Positions 1 through 5,650 of a DNA stretch of 5,650 nucleotides are shown here, one piece after another. Positions within the stretch are counted from its first letter, which is position 1; each line of letters starts with the position of its first letter. The stretch covers positions 1 to 5,650 of the forward strand of contig JARXAV010000258.1 of the NCBI GenBank assembly GCA_029865665.1. The letters run 5' to 3'. The stretch comes from Flectobacillus sp. (lineage in GTDB: Bacteria; Bacteroidota; Bacteroidia; Cytophagales; Spirosomataceae). Below the pieces are notes generated by a model, which was not told where the DNA came from, did no database searches, and saw only the letters and a list, made by a program, of their open reading frames with translations. Made by a program: the position numbers and the translations under genes.

Positions 1-2552
1 GGTACTGCAGCATTAGCAAAAGCCACCTCTCCAAAACGAACTGTTCTACCTGTCAATGTCCATTTGTTTGTCGTATAAGTAGCCGAAAGATTCAGTTTTG
101 TTTTCGGAACAGCTGTTGTAAAGAACATTACTTGCTGACGATCAAACAATTTACCTTTTAACGTTGGATACGTCGATTCAATCGTAGCAGGTTCGTTGAT
201 TTGATCGATTTCTGTATGATTATAGTTACCAGCAACCGATACATTCAATTTATTTACGCCTACATTAAATTTCTTCGCAAGCACTAAATCAACTCCTTGC
301 GTTGTTGTATTTACGGCATTAGCAAAGAATTGAACCGAGTTGATAGAAGGATCAACACCTGCTAAAATCGTATTTACTGCTCCATTAGGATCTAAAACAC
401 CACCTAAACGCTCACGAGTATATTGACTAGAGAATACAATACGGTCTGTCACTTTGATCTGGTAGGCATCTAAAGTAAAGGTAAAATCATCCACTTTTCC
501 TGTAATACCTAAACTCAACGACTTAGAAAGTTCTGCTTTTAAGCCATTTACCCCAAATTTACTTACAATCGGGTTATCGTTATTAACCGTCAATACTTGC
601 GTTGGTAATCCATTCACGAATTGTGTACTTTCTGAATTATAGTAACGTTGTTGTAACGATGGAGCTCTAAAGCCCGTTGCATACGCACCACGAACTGAGA
701 AATTATCGTTCAACTTATAACGAGCCGTTGCTTTGTAAGAGAAATTAGAACCAAAATCTGAATAATTCTCGTGACGTGCCGCTACGCCCACTAATAATTT
801 AGGCCCAAATTCTCCTTCAAGATCGACATACTGAGCGAAGTTATTTCTTGATTTATCTAAGGCATTAGAAGGTTTCAACCCTGGAAATACTTGAGAACCT
901 GCTGCTGCTGTAGCCGAAGTAACATTCTGTCCATCTGGAAAACCACGTGACCAAGACTTCTCTTCACCAGCTTCTAACACAAAATTATCATTTCTGTATT
1001 CCATACCCGCAGCAACGTTCAACGAAGTTAATACACCCGATAATTCAAAACGTTGAGCAATGTCTAAATTGGTTGTATTCTGAGAAAAACGCTGTGTACC
1101 TGCATAGAACTCTAACCCATTGTCTAAGTTCGCTTGTGTGGGAATCGAAGCATTGATGGTATTTGAAATGTCATAACGCAAGCTGTTCATTCCCCAAGCA
1201 TTACTCAATTCTACATTCCAGTTACCTAATTTCGTTTTCAAACCAGCCATGAATGAATAATCATCAATCGTTGTATTAATAAATGGTAAGAAACCATTCG
1301 GGAAAATTGATAAGTTCGATTGCGTTGTTTGAGATGGAAGTCTGTAAAAACCAGCCGACTTTCCTTTTCTGCTCGACATACCTGCCGCTGCATAAACTTC
1401 GATATTTTTGGTGATATTATATCCGAAGTTCGCAAACGCTCCGTAGTTTCTTGCAGCAGAATTACCTACCATCATGTTGTTTCTATCCAATCCATTTGCT
1501 TGAGCTTTTGCGTCATCGGCAGCCTTCAAAGCAGCATAACGAGTTTGGAAAGCCGCATCTGTCTCAGCTGCTCCTCTCGAAGGCAAAGCAGAATACAACA
1601 AAGGACGAGTATCTAACCCACCACGATTGGAAGCCGTTCTATCCAAAAACTGACCAGAGATGTTGAAATAACCTTTTTTATTCAACTCCCAACCTTTAGA
1701 AAAATCCAATTGTGTTGTTTTACCATCCACAATATCTCTTCCTAAAGTACTCGTTACGTTTGCACCATACATTGAGTTAATCACAAGAGGCGTTGTTTTT
1801 TTCAACACGATATTAATTACCCCAGCAATCGCATCCGAACCATACTGAGCAGCCGCTCCATCACGCAATACTTCAATACGCTCAATAGCTGAAGCAGGAA
1901 TTGCGTTCATATCTGTACCTACTGTACCACGACCAAAACTACCATTGATGTTCAATAGAGCAGTGTTGTGTCTTCTTTTTCCATTTACCAACACCAACAC
2001 TTGATCGGGGCCTAAACCACGTAACGAAGCAGGGTCAATATGGTCAGTACCATCGGCAACTGTCTGACGGTTTGAACTGAAAGAAGGAGCAATGTAATTC
2101 AAGATTTGCGTTACATCCGTTTGAGCAAAAGCCTTCAATTCTTTAGAAGAAATAACATCTACAGGAACAGGGGTTTCGACATTTGTACGAGCAGTTGCTG
2201 CACGAGAACCAATTACGGAAACTTCTTGAAGCGTTGATGAGCTTTCTTTCATCATGAAATCATATACTCCAAAGCTACCAGCACTAACGGTTACGGTTAA
2301 TGGTTCGGTGGTATAACCAACTGTACTCGCTTTTACTTGGTGAACACCTACGGGTAATTTCAGGCTGTAATTACCTGATCCGTCTGCAACCGTACCAATG
2401 TTACGGCCTTCAACAACGATAGTAGCTCCTGGAAGTGCAGCACCCGAAACGGCATCTTTAACAGTCCCTTTGATACCTTGGGCAATAATAGAAAAACTGG
2501 TTATCAGCAACGAAATTGCCAACAACCCTAAACGGTAAAGTTTGTTGTTCAT
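1..2552 (-). CDS. TonB-dependent outer-membrane receptor with N-terminal carboxypeptidase-regulatory-like domain (C-terminus cut by window edge)
   Basis: Ligand-gated outer-membrane transporter energised by TonB-ExbBD; substrate not identifiable. The minus frame is open from ATG at 2552 to the edge (850 codons). An in-frame stop at 2565-2567 makes this the only start; no Shine-Dalgarno is seen. Seen in the translation: signal peptide about 1-24 ending IIA-Q; a carboxypeptidase-regulatory-like beta domain about 26-102 (GIKGTVKD, LPGATIVVEG, DGSGNYSL, VGYTT); a TonB-box-like segment about 107-115 (TLQEVSVIG); a plug domain about 120-252 with LRGLGPDQVLVLVNGKRRH, IERIEVLRDGAAAQYGSDAI and AGVINIVLKK; then beta-barrel sequence rich in alternating aromatics. 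An Ala-rich charged stretch lies at about 327-353. Related receptors run to roughly 900-950 residues, so perhaps 60-100 residues are missing (inference). No SusD-like partner or ECF sigma/anti-sigma pair is adjacent here. The plug motif resembles siderophore/vitamin-type receptors more than SusC, so iron-complex uptake is possible but unproven. Confidence 0.95.
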   Translation of the reverse strand, partial: MNNKLYRLGLLAISLLITSFSIIAQGIKGTVKDAVSGAALPGATIVVEGRNIGTVADGSGNYSLKLPVGVHQVKASTVGYTTEPLTVTVSAGSFGVYDFMMKESSSTLQEVSVIGSRAATARTNVETPVPVDVISSKELKAFAQTDVTQILNYIAPSFSSNRQTVADGTDHIDPASLRGLGPDQVLVLVNGKRRHNTALLNINGSFGRGTVGTDMNAIPASAIERIEVLRDGAAAQYGSDAIAGVINIVLKKTTPLVINSMYGANVTSTLGRDIVDGKTTQLDFSKGWELNKKGYFNISGQFLDRTASNRGGLDTRPLLYSALPSRGAAETDAAFQTRYAALKAADDAKAQANGLDRNNMMVGNSAARNYGAFANFGYNITKNIEVYAAAGMSSRKGKSAGFYRLPSQTTQSNLSIFPNGFLPFINTTIDDYSFMAGLKTKLGNWNVELSNAWGMNSLRYDISNTINASIPTQANLDNGLEFYAGTQRFSQNTTNLDIAQRFELSGVLTSLNVAAGMEYRNDNFVLEAGEEKSWSRGFPDGQNVTSATAAAGSQVFPGLKPSNALDKSRNNFAQYVDLEGEFGPKLLVGVAARHENYSDFGSNFSYKATARYKLNDNFSVRGAYATGFRAPSLQQRYYNSESTQFVNGLPTQVLTVNNDNPIVSKFGVNGLKAELSKSLSLGITGKVDDFTFTLDAYQIKVTDRIVFSSQYTRERLGGVLDPNGAVNTILAGVDPSINSVQFFANAVNTTTQGVDLVLAKKFNVGVNKLNVSVAGNYNHTEIDQINEPATIESTYPTLKGKLFDRQQVMFFTTAVPKTKLNLSATYTTNKWTLTGRTVRFGEVAFANAAV

Positions 2553-2752
2553 GTTAATGAAGTTTTATTATACGACTAGATTTATAAAAATGGTTTCAAC
2601 TTTTTAGGAGAAAACATCATCTAATATAATACAAAAAATTAAAAAAGTACAACAATTCTGTAAAAATTACTATTTAACCTTCGTATGATTCACTATGAAA
2701 AACAGCACTCTGAGTATAAAATCTCATAACAGCAACAAGACCTAAGTAATAC

Positions 2753-2803
2753 TACTTTTGATTCTTGAAAAGATTAATTCTAACAGAGAAAAGCGTATTT
2801 TTG
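2753..2803 (+). promoter_or_regulatory. Two candidate Bacteroidota -7 boxes upstream of moaE
   Basis: TACTTTTG at 2753-2760 and TATTTTTG at 2796-2803 both match the Bacteroidota primary-sigma -7 consensus TAnnTTTG exactly. Neither has a TTG at the usual 17-23 bp upstream; the nearest TTG before the second box (2765-2767) is 28 bp away. The predicted 5' leaders would be roughly 75 and 115 nt. Such boxes arise by chance in AT-rich DNA, so confidence is low. Confidence 0.3.
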
Positions 2804-2831
2804 TCATAACCGATTGATTAATATACTCGAT

Positions 2832-2856
2832 TTTTCAAGGGTTTTCCTTTTGAAAA
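2832..2856 (+). other. Imperfect hairpin in the presumed moaE leader
   Basis: TTTTCAA (2832-2838) is complementary to TTGAAAA (2850-2856), giving a 7-bp AT-rich stem around an 11-nt loop. An alternative short stem AAGG/CCTT (2837-2840 with 2846-2849) overlaps it. The element ends 26 nt before the moaE start codon. It could be a weak leader structure or a protein-binding site, but a chance pairing in AT-rich sequence is quite possible. Confidence 0.25.
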
Positions 2857-2882
2857 GACGTTAACATTTAACACGATTCATC

Positions 2883-3293
2883 ATGATTTTAATTTCTGAT
2901 ACTCCTATAAATATTCAAGCTTGCATTGATTCGGTTCAATCTGAGCGTGCAGGGGCAGTGGATGTATTCATCGGAACTGTCCGAAACCATAATAAATCCA
3001 AAGCCGTAGTACGTTTAGAATTTGAAACGTATGATGTTATGGCTGTCAAAAAAATGACGGAATTAGCTAACGAAGCCTGTAAACGTTGGGACATTGAAAA
3101 GGTAGCGATGGTTCATCGAAAAGGAGTACTTGATATTGGTGATGTAGCGGTAGTCATTGCGGTTTCGACTCCTCACCGTGCGGCCTCTTTTGAAGCTTGT
3201 CAATGGTTAATTGATACGCTGAAACAGGTTGTACCTATTTGGAAGAAAGAAATTTATGAAGATGGTCAAGAATGGCTAGAAGCTCATCCGTAG
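2883..3293 (+). CDS. moaE: Molybdopterin synthase catalytic (large) subunit MoaE
   Basis: MoaE binds MoaD, whose C-terminal thiocarboxylate supplies sulfur to convert cyclic pyranopterin monophosphate to molybdopterin in the cytoplasm. The 136-residue product matches the family along its whole length. Residues 31-37 (GTVRNHN) contain R34, equivalent to E. coli R39; HRKGVLDIGD (78-87) is a family motif; H98-R99 match the conserved HR pair; and K114 and K121 align with E. coli catalytic lysines K119 and K126. All key residues are present. It is slightly shorter than the E. coli protein (about 150 residues) at both ends. An in-frame stop at 2862-2864 and no other ATG fix the start; there is no Shine-Dalgarno, as usual in this phylum. 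The gene stands alone between oppositely oriented genes: no moaD, moaA, moaC or mog gene is in the window, so the partner must be encoded elsewhere. Confidence 0.96.
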   Translation: MILISDTPINIQACIDSVQSERAGAVDVFIGTVRNHNKSKAVVRLEFETYDVMAVKKMTELANEACKRWDIEKVAMVHRKGVLDIGDVAVVIAVSTPHRAASFEACQWLIDTLKQVVPIWKKEIYEDGQEWLEAHP

Positions 3294-3325
3294 TAATAAG
3301 TATGATTACAAATCAGTTGCCATTG

Positions 3326-3348
3326 GGACGGGATTGCAAATCCCGTCC
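3326..3348. repeat. Perfect 10-bp inverted repeat (GGACGGGATT type) between moaE and the lipoprotein gene
   Basis: GGACGGGATT (3326-3335) and its exact complement AATCCCGTCC (3339-3348) flank a 3-nt loop GCA. It lies in the convergent gap 33 bp after the moaE stop and 45 bp beyond the lipoprotein stop. There is no T-tract on either side, so it is not a classic intrinsic terminator, though the hairpin could stabilise or define 3' ends. The same core recurs at 4659-4679. Confidence 0.85.
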
Positions 3349-3370
3349 AGCGGTTACAAATCCCGTCCAG
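3337..3370 (+). repeat. 20-bp tandem repeat, about 1.7 copies
   Basis: CAAATCCCGTCCAG occurs identically at 3337-3350 and 3357-3370, with period 20. The second copy duplicates the right arm of the adjacent palindrome without a matching left arm, so the single left arm (3326-3335) could pair with either right arm. A further degraded piece, ATTACAAATC at 3305-3314, matches the centre of the same element. Confidence 0.8.
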
Positions 3371-3392
3371 TAATACCCTCTAAACGAAACGC

Positions 3393-3857
3393 CTATTTTT
3401 TTCCCATAAAATCGACATATAACTTATTAGGGCTATCGGTATAACGCAAACTCAATACAGCACCTTCCCTCTTGACCATGTCAATTCCTTCAAATTCTGT
3501 ATATTTCAGTACCTTGAAACTCCCAATGACTACTTCACCTTGTTTTAAAATAAAATTGGTAGAATCTTTTTCAAGCGTCACCTTCGTTAGGGTCATTACT
3601 TTTAAACTACTATTGGGTGTGAAAGCAATTTGATAGCCATCTTGCTCATTCGTAACAGCCACTTTATTGGTCGTCGGTAAAGCACATAATAACGGATTGA
3701 TAATTACACGGTACTCACCCTCAATTCTAGCATTTCCATTTGAATCAATAGCAGAAGGACTAAGCTCTTCTTGATTTTTTTGACAACTAGAAAAAAAGAG
3801 GATTAGTATTACGAAAACATAAGGAGTTTTTTTGATACTTTTGATTAGGCTTTGCAT
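3393..3857 (-). CDS. Small predicted lipoprotein of unknown function
   Basis: A 154-residue protein with a lipoprotein signal peptide: Lys residues near the N-terminus (K6, K9, K10), a hydrophobic stretch about 12-22 and a lipobox-like FFSSC with Cys at 25, the probable lipid-attachment site. The mature part (about 130 residues) looks beta-rich and soluble, with alternating hydrophobic and polar residues and no second membrane segment. I do not recognise a domain. Residues after the cysteine (QKNQEE) are acidic a few positions in, which resembles surface-export signals of Bacteroidota lipoproteins, so outer-membrane surface display is possible (inference). The first ATG after an in-frame stop (3870-3872) is the start, about 20 nt below a good promoter. 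The gene is monocistronic: it converges with moaE and diverges from the channel gene, so context gives no functional clue. Confidence 0.85.
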   Translation of the reverse strand: MQSLIKSIKKTPYVFVILILFFSSCQKNQEELSPSAIDSNGNARIEGEYRVIINPLLCALPTTNKVAVTNEQDGYQIAFTPNSSLKVMTLTKVTLEKDSTNFILKQGEVVIGSFKVLKYTEFEGIDMVKREGAVLSLRYTDSPNKLYVDFMGKK

Positions 3858-3884
3858 GGTTTCATTGGTTTATGTATTTTCACA

Positions 3885-3914
3885 CAAATATATAACTAGC
3901 TGTTAAACAAACAA
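3885..3914 (-). promoter_or_regulatory. Bacteroidota-type promoter for the lipoprotein gene
   Basis: On the minus strand, TTG (complement of 3912-3914) is followed by 19 bp and then TATATTTG (complement of 3885-3892), an exact match to TAnnTTTG with the usual spacing. Transcription would begin around 3878, leaving about 20 nt of leader before the ATG at 3857. This is the best promoter match in the window. Confidence 0.6.
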
Positions 3915-3955
3915 TTGAATCACCCTATTTTATACTTACCTTCTTTTTATACATT

Positions 3956-4549
3956 ATGAACAAAGGTCGATTAGAAGCATTTAGCGATGGCGTTTTAGCT
4001 ATCATTCTTACCATTATGGTTTTGGAAATCAAAGTTCCTCAAGGAAGTGATTTTGAAGCCATCAAACCCATGTTTCCTGTGCTTAGTAGCTATGTGCTTA
4101 GCTTTATCTATGTGGGCATTTATTGGAATAATCACCACCATTTGATGCATACGGTTAAGTACGTAAGTGGCAATATTTTATGGGCAAATCTGCATTTACT
4201 TTTTTGGCTATCCCTTGTTCCTTTAGTAACTAACTGGATGGGTAAAAACCCTTCTGCTCCTTTACCGATGGCTCTCTACGGCTTTATGCTTTTGATGGCA
4301 TCCATTGCATTCTGGATATTGCAACAACAAATCTTAAAAAAGCATGGTAAAGATTCAATATTAGCTCAAGCACTTGGCAATAATTTCAAAGGCAAACTAT
4401 CGCCGATTTTATACTTGATTGCCATTATTTCTACCTGTTATAGTGAGTGGATTTCGATTACGCTTTATACCTTAGTTGCCTTTATTTGGCTTATTCCTGA
4501 CAAGCGTATTGAAATTATTTTTGATGAAAAATTGAAGGAGGTGAATTAA
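3956..4549 (+). CDS. TMEM175 / DUF1211 family potassium channel
   Basis: Prokaryotic TMEM175 proteins are single-repeat, six-helix subunits that assemble as tetramers into K+-permeable channels in the cytoplasmic membrane. They lack the TVGYG filter, and hydrophobic residues on helix 1 constrict the pore. This 197-residue protein has the family signature RLEAFSDG at 5-12 (RxxxFSD: R5, F9, S10, D11), leading directly into helix 1. Probable membrane segments lie near 8-27, 38-58, 72-92, 102-125, 147-163 and 165-181. The conserved His cluster after helix 2 (WNNHHHLMH, 57-65) is also typical. The length is normal for the bacterial single-repeat form. The start is the ATG four codons before the signature; no upstream in-frame ATG or Shine-Dalgarno is seen. 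It shares a 98-bp divergent gap with the lipoprotein gene. Channel activity is inferred from the family; many members were first annotated only as DUF1211 membrane proteins. Confidence 0.9.
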   Translation: MNKGRLEAFSDGVLAIILTIMVLEIKVPQGSDFEAIKPMFPVLSSYVLSFIYVGIYWNNHHHLMHTVKYVSGNILWANLHLLFWLSLVPLVTNWMGKNPSAPLPMALYGFMLLMASIAFWILQQQILKKHGKDSILAQALGNNFKGKLSPILYLIAIISTCYSEWISITLYTLVAFIWLIPDKRIEIIFDEKLKEVN

Positions 4550-4585
4550 GTACCACACTATCTTTAACCACATAGAAAAGTAGTA

Positions 4586-4613
4586 ATGTTGAATTTTGAA
4601 TGTTAAATTTTGG
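4586..4613 (+). repeat. Imperfect 14-bp tandem duplication
   Basis: ATGTTGAATTTTGA (4586-4599) is followed immediately by ATGTTAAATTTTGG (4600-4613), identical at 12 of 14 positions. It lies in the non-coding gap after the channel gene. It may be replication slippage or the remnant of a longer AT-rich array; I know of no function. Confidence 0.65.
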
Positions 4614-4620
4614 ATTTAAC
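4602..4620. repeat. 7-bp hairpin downstream of the channel gene
   Basis: GTTAAAT (4602-4608) and its exact complement ATTTAAC (4614-4620) flank a 5-nt loop. The stem is AT-rich and has no following T-run, so it is weak as a terminator. It overlaps the 14-bp tandem duplication. Confidence 0.45.
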
Positions 4621-4634
4621 AAACTGGCTGAACT

Positions 4635-4648
4635 GGTGATTAATCACC
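4635..4648. repeat. Perfect 14-bp palindrome GGTGATTAATCACC
   Basis: The sequence equals its own reverse complement over 14 bp with no loop, a form typical of a dimeric-protein binding site rather than an RNA hairpin. However, it lies between two convergent gene ends, 86 bp after the channel stop, not near a promoter. Its role is unknown. Confidence 0.6.
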
Positions 4649-4650
4649 TT

Positions 4651-4687
4651 CCCTTTTGGACGGGATTTGTAATCCTGTCCAAAAGGG
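4651..4687. repeat. Long inverted repeat (17-bp arms) sharing the GGACGGGATT core, between the channel and MFS genes
   Basis: CCCTTTTGGACGGGATT (4651-4667) pairs with AATCCTGTCCAAAAGGG (4671-4687) around the 3-nt loop TGT. The single mismatch would be a G-U pair in plus-strand RNA. The inner core is the element seen at 3326-3348, with 7 extra bp of matching flank here. It sits in a convergent gap and ends 14 bp before the MFS stop codon, so it could form the 3' end of transcripts from both sides. A T-rich run (4699-4703) follows only on the plus side and at a distance, so classical intrinsic termination is doubtful. Confidence 0.85.
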
Positions 4688-4701
4688 AGACTTTAAACTT
4701 T

Positions 4702-5650
4702 TTACATAACCTCAACAGGTTTTTCGGCATCAATTTTAGACCATAAGAAACTACCAATTAAGGCGATTCCTCCTAACAGAATCACGGGAAAATGATAGCC
4801 AAAATTAGTTGCCAAATACCCGAAAAGTACGGTACTGCAATAGGCAGCCAATAATCCTGCGGAGTTCATTGCCCCAGAGATAGAACCGCTTCGCTTTCCT
4901 CCAATATCCATTGACACCGCCCATGCTACTGGAGCGGTCACGTCCATACTTGCCATCCCGATTGATAATAAAATAATGGCAACTGTGTTGTTTGTTGTTA
5001 ACGCTGCGATGATTAAGAATACTCCAGAAAGCCCTAAACCAATCATTGGAACAATCCTTCTCCCCCATTTTCTACCATATTTTACGACCAATCGATCACT
5101 AATAAATCCTCCTGCTAAACAGCCAATCGCTGCTAAAAAGAAAGGAGCTGAAGAAAAATATTTGAGTTGTTCTTCGCTAATCCCTCGACCTTGTTGCAAA
5201 TATTTTGGTAACCAACTTTGAAAGAAATAAACGCCCATGGCATAACAGGCATACATCATCATTAAGAAGCCAAGGTTCTTATTTTTCAATAGTTTAAAAA
5301 TTGAAGTGCCTGCATCGTGGCTACTTAATTGGCGTTTGGTCAAGATTTCGTCCAATTCATCTTTGGCAATATCAGTTGCTTGCGAAGGGTCTTCTTTGTG
5401 CCAAAATTGCCAAAAAATAACCCACACAATTCCGATAGCCCCTAGAAAATAAAACGATGCTTGCCAACCATATTTTTGTTGAATGGGAATAATGATAAAA
5501 GGCGTTAGGCCTGCTCCAATACGAGAAGCCCCCCAAATAACCGCTTGCACCCGTCCACGTTCTGCGGCAGGAAACCATTTAGAAGCAACAATTGCCATGT
5601 TGGGATATGCACCTGCCTCTCCTATTCCAAACAGAAATCGGATAATTAGC
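4702..5650 (-). CDS. MFS transporter, anion:cation symporter (ACS) type (N-terminus cut by window edge)
   Basis: Probable inner-membrane proton- or cation-coupled importer of an organic anion such as a sugar acid. The frame stays open past the Met at 5598 to the window edge, adding 17 codons that encode FLFGIGEAGAYPN. This is the conserved helix-4 signature of the ACS family, so 5598 is an internal Met and the true start lies outside. About 315 residues are visible, covering part of helix 4 through helix 12; roughly 100-120 N-terminal residues are missing. Other family marks, numbered from the Met at 5598, are WFPAAERGR (8-16), FFQSWLPKYL (125-134), MFS motif A of the second half (GGFISDRL with GRK, 163-177), and DIGGKRSGSISGAMN (231-245) before helix 11. 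Relatives carry hexuronate, galactonate, glucarate or aromatic acids. No catabolic genes are visible to choose among them, so the substrate is open. Confidence 0.93.
   Translation of the reverse strand, partial: LIIRFLFGIGEAGAYPNMAIVASKWFPAAERGRVQAVIWGASRIGAGLTPFIIIPIQQKYGWQASFYFLGAIGIVWVIFWQFWHKEDPSQATDIAKDELDEILTKRQLSSHDAGTSIFKLLKNKNLGFLMMMYACYAMGVYFFQSWLPKYLQQGRGISEEQLKYFSSAPFFLAAIGCLAGGFISDRLVVKYGRKWGRRIVPMIGLGLSGVFLIIAALTTNNTVAIILLSIGMASMDVTAPVAWAVSMDIGGKRSGSISGAMNSAGLLAAYCSTVLFGYLATNFGYHFPVILLGGIALIGSFLWSKIDAEKPVEVM

Larger units (their letters stand above)
2553..2882. other. Divergent intergenic region between the TonB-dependent receptor and moaE (330 bp)
   Basis: AT-rich gap that must hold the promoters for both flanking genes. 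On the plus strand it has two perfect TAnnTTTG boxes and an imperfect hairpin close to moaE, listed separately. On the minus strand, toward the receptor, I found no perfect TAnnTTTG box with a correctly spaced TTG; the nearest is TAATTTTT (complement of 2662-2669). Only very short ORFs occur (14 and 16 codons, starting at 2685 and 2695) and none has support as a gene. No tRNA, riboswitch or long repeat is apparent. Confidence 0.7.

Noticed and set aside
947..1666. Open frames on both strands inside the receptor gene (947-1156, 1238-1435, 1320-1616, 1451-1666)
   Set aside because: They lie in alternative frames of a continuous, strongly family-like receptor reading frame and encode no recognisable protein.
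1..2552. SusC/SusD-type polysaccharide utilisation locus
   Set aside because: No SusD gene is adjacent on the visible side and the plug motif is not SusC-like; the downstream side lies outside the window, so it cannot be fully excluded.
2685..2745. Two overlapping tiny ORFs (14 codons from 2685, 16 codons from 2695) in the moaE leader region
   Set aside because: No ribosome-binding context, no recognisable peptide features, and the length is expected by chance.
2761..2882. Possible molybdenum-cofactor riboswitch before moaE
   Set aside because: The leader is AT-rich with only a 7-bp AT stem; nothing resembles the multi-helix GC-containing Moco RNA, and that riboswitch usually precedes moaA or transporter/enzyme genes.
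3326..3348. Classic Rho-independent terminator for moaE
   Set aside because: The stem is good but no T-tract follows on either strand, so I list it only as an inverted repeat.
3326..3370. CRISPR-like array from the repeated CAAATCCCGTCCAG
   Set aside because: Only two copies with a 6-bp separation, palindromic arms, and no cas genes; this fits a REP-like or tandem repeat.
4805..5578. Open frames inside the MFS gene (4805-5068 minus, 4976-5221 plus, 5372-5578 minus)
   Set aside because: Alternative-frame overlaps of a gene with clear MFS motifs throughout; low-complexity, unrelated translations.

Overview
The window looks like ordinary chromosomal DNA from a member of the Bacteroidota, plausibly Cytophagales-like (the order is a guess). 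The evidence is a TonB-dependent receptor with an N-terminal carboxypeptidase-regulatory-like domain and an 'AQ-G' signal-peptide junction, start codons without Shine-Dalgarno sequences, a TTG-N19-TAnnTTTG promoter of the Bacteroidota type, and moderately AT-rich DNA.

Layout, left to right. Positions 1-2552 (minus) hold most of a large TonB-dependent outer-membrane receptor whose C-terminus lies beyond the left edge. A 330-bp divergent gap (2553-2882) follows. Next is moaE (2883-3293, plus), the large subunit of molybdopterin synthase. A 99-bp convergent gap carrying a GGACGGGATT-type palindrome separates it from a small lipoprotein gene (3393-3857, minus). That gene has a good promoter in the 98-bp divergent gap it shares with a TMEM175/DUF1211-type potassium-channel gene (3956-4549, plus). 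A 152-bp convergent gap carries a second, longer copy of the same palindrome plus other small repeats. The window ends in an MFS transporter of the anion:cation symporter type (4702 to the right edge, minus), whose N-terminus lies outside.

The five genes alternate in strand, so each appears to be its own transcription unit and there is no visible operon. The roles are unrelated: outer-membrane uptake, molybdenum cofactor synthesis, an unknown lipoprotein, a cation channel and organic-anion import. I see no defence, mobile or biosynthetic system. The most notable non-coding feature is the related palindrome in both convergent gaps and in neither divergent gap, which suggests a dispersed REP-like element or a 3'-end hairpin. 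Two genes are cut by the window edges; the only complete genes are moaE, the lipoprotein gene and the channel gene.
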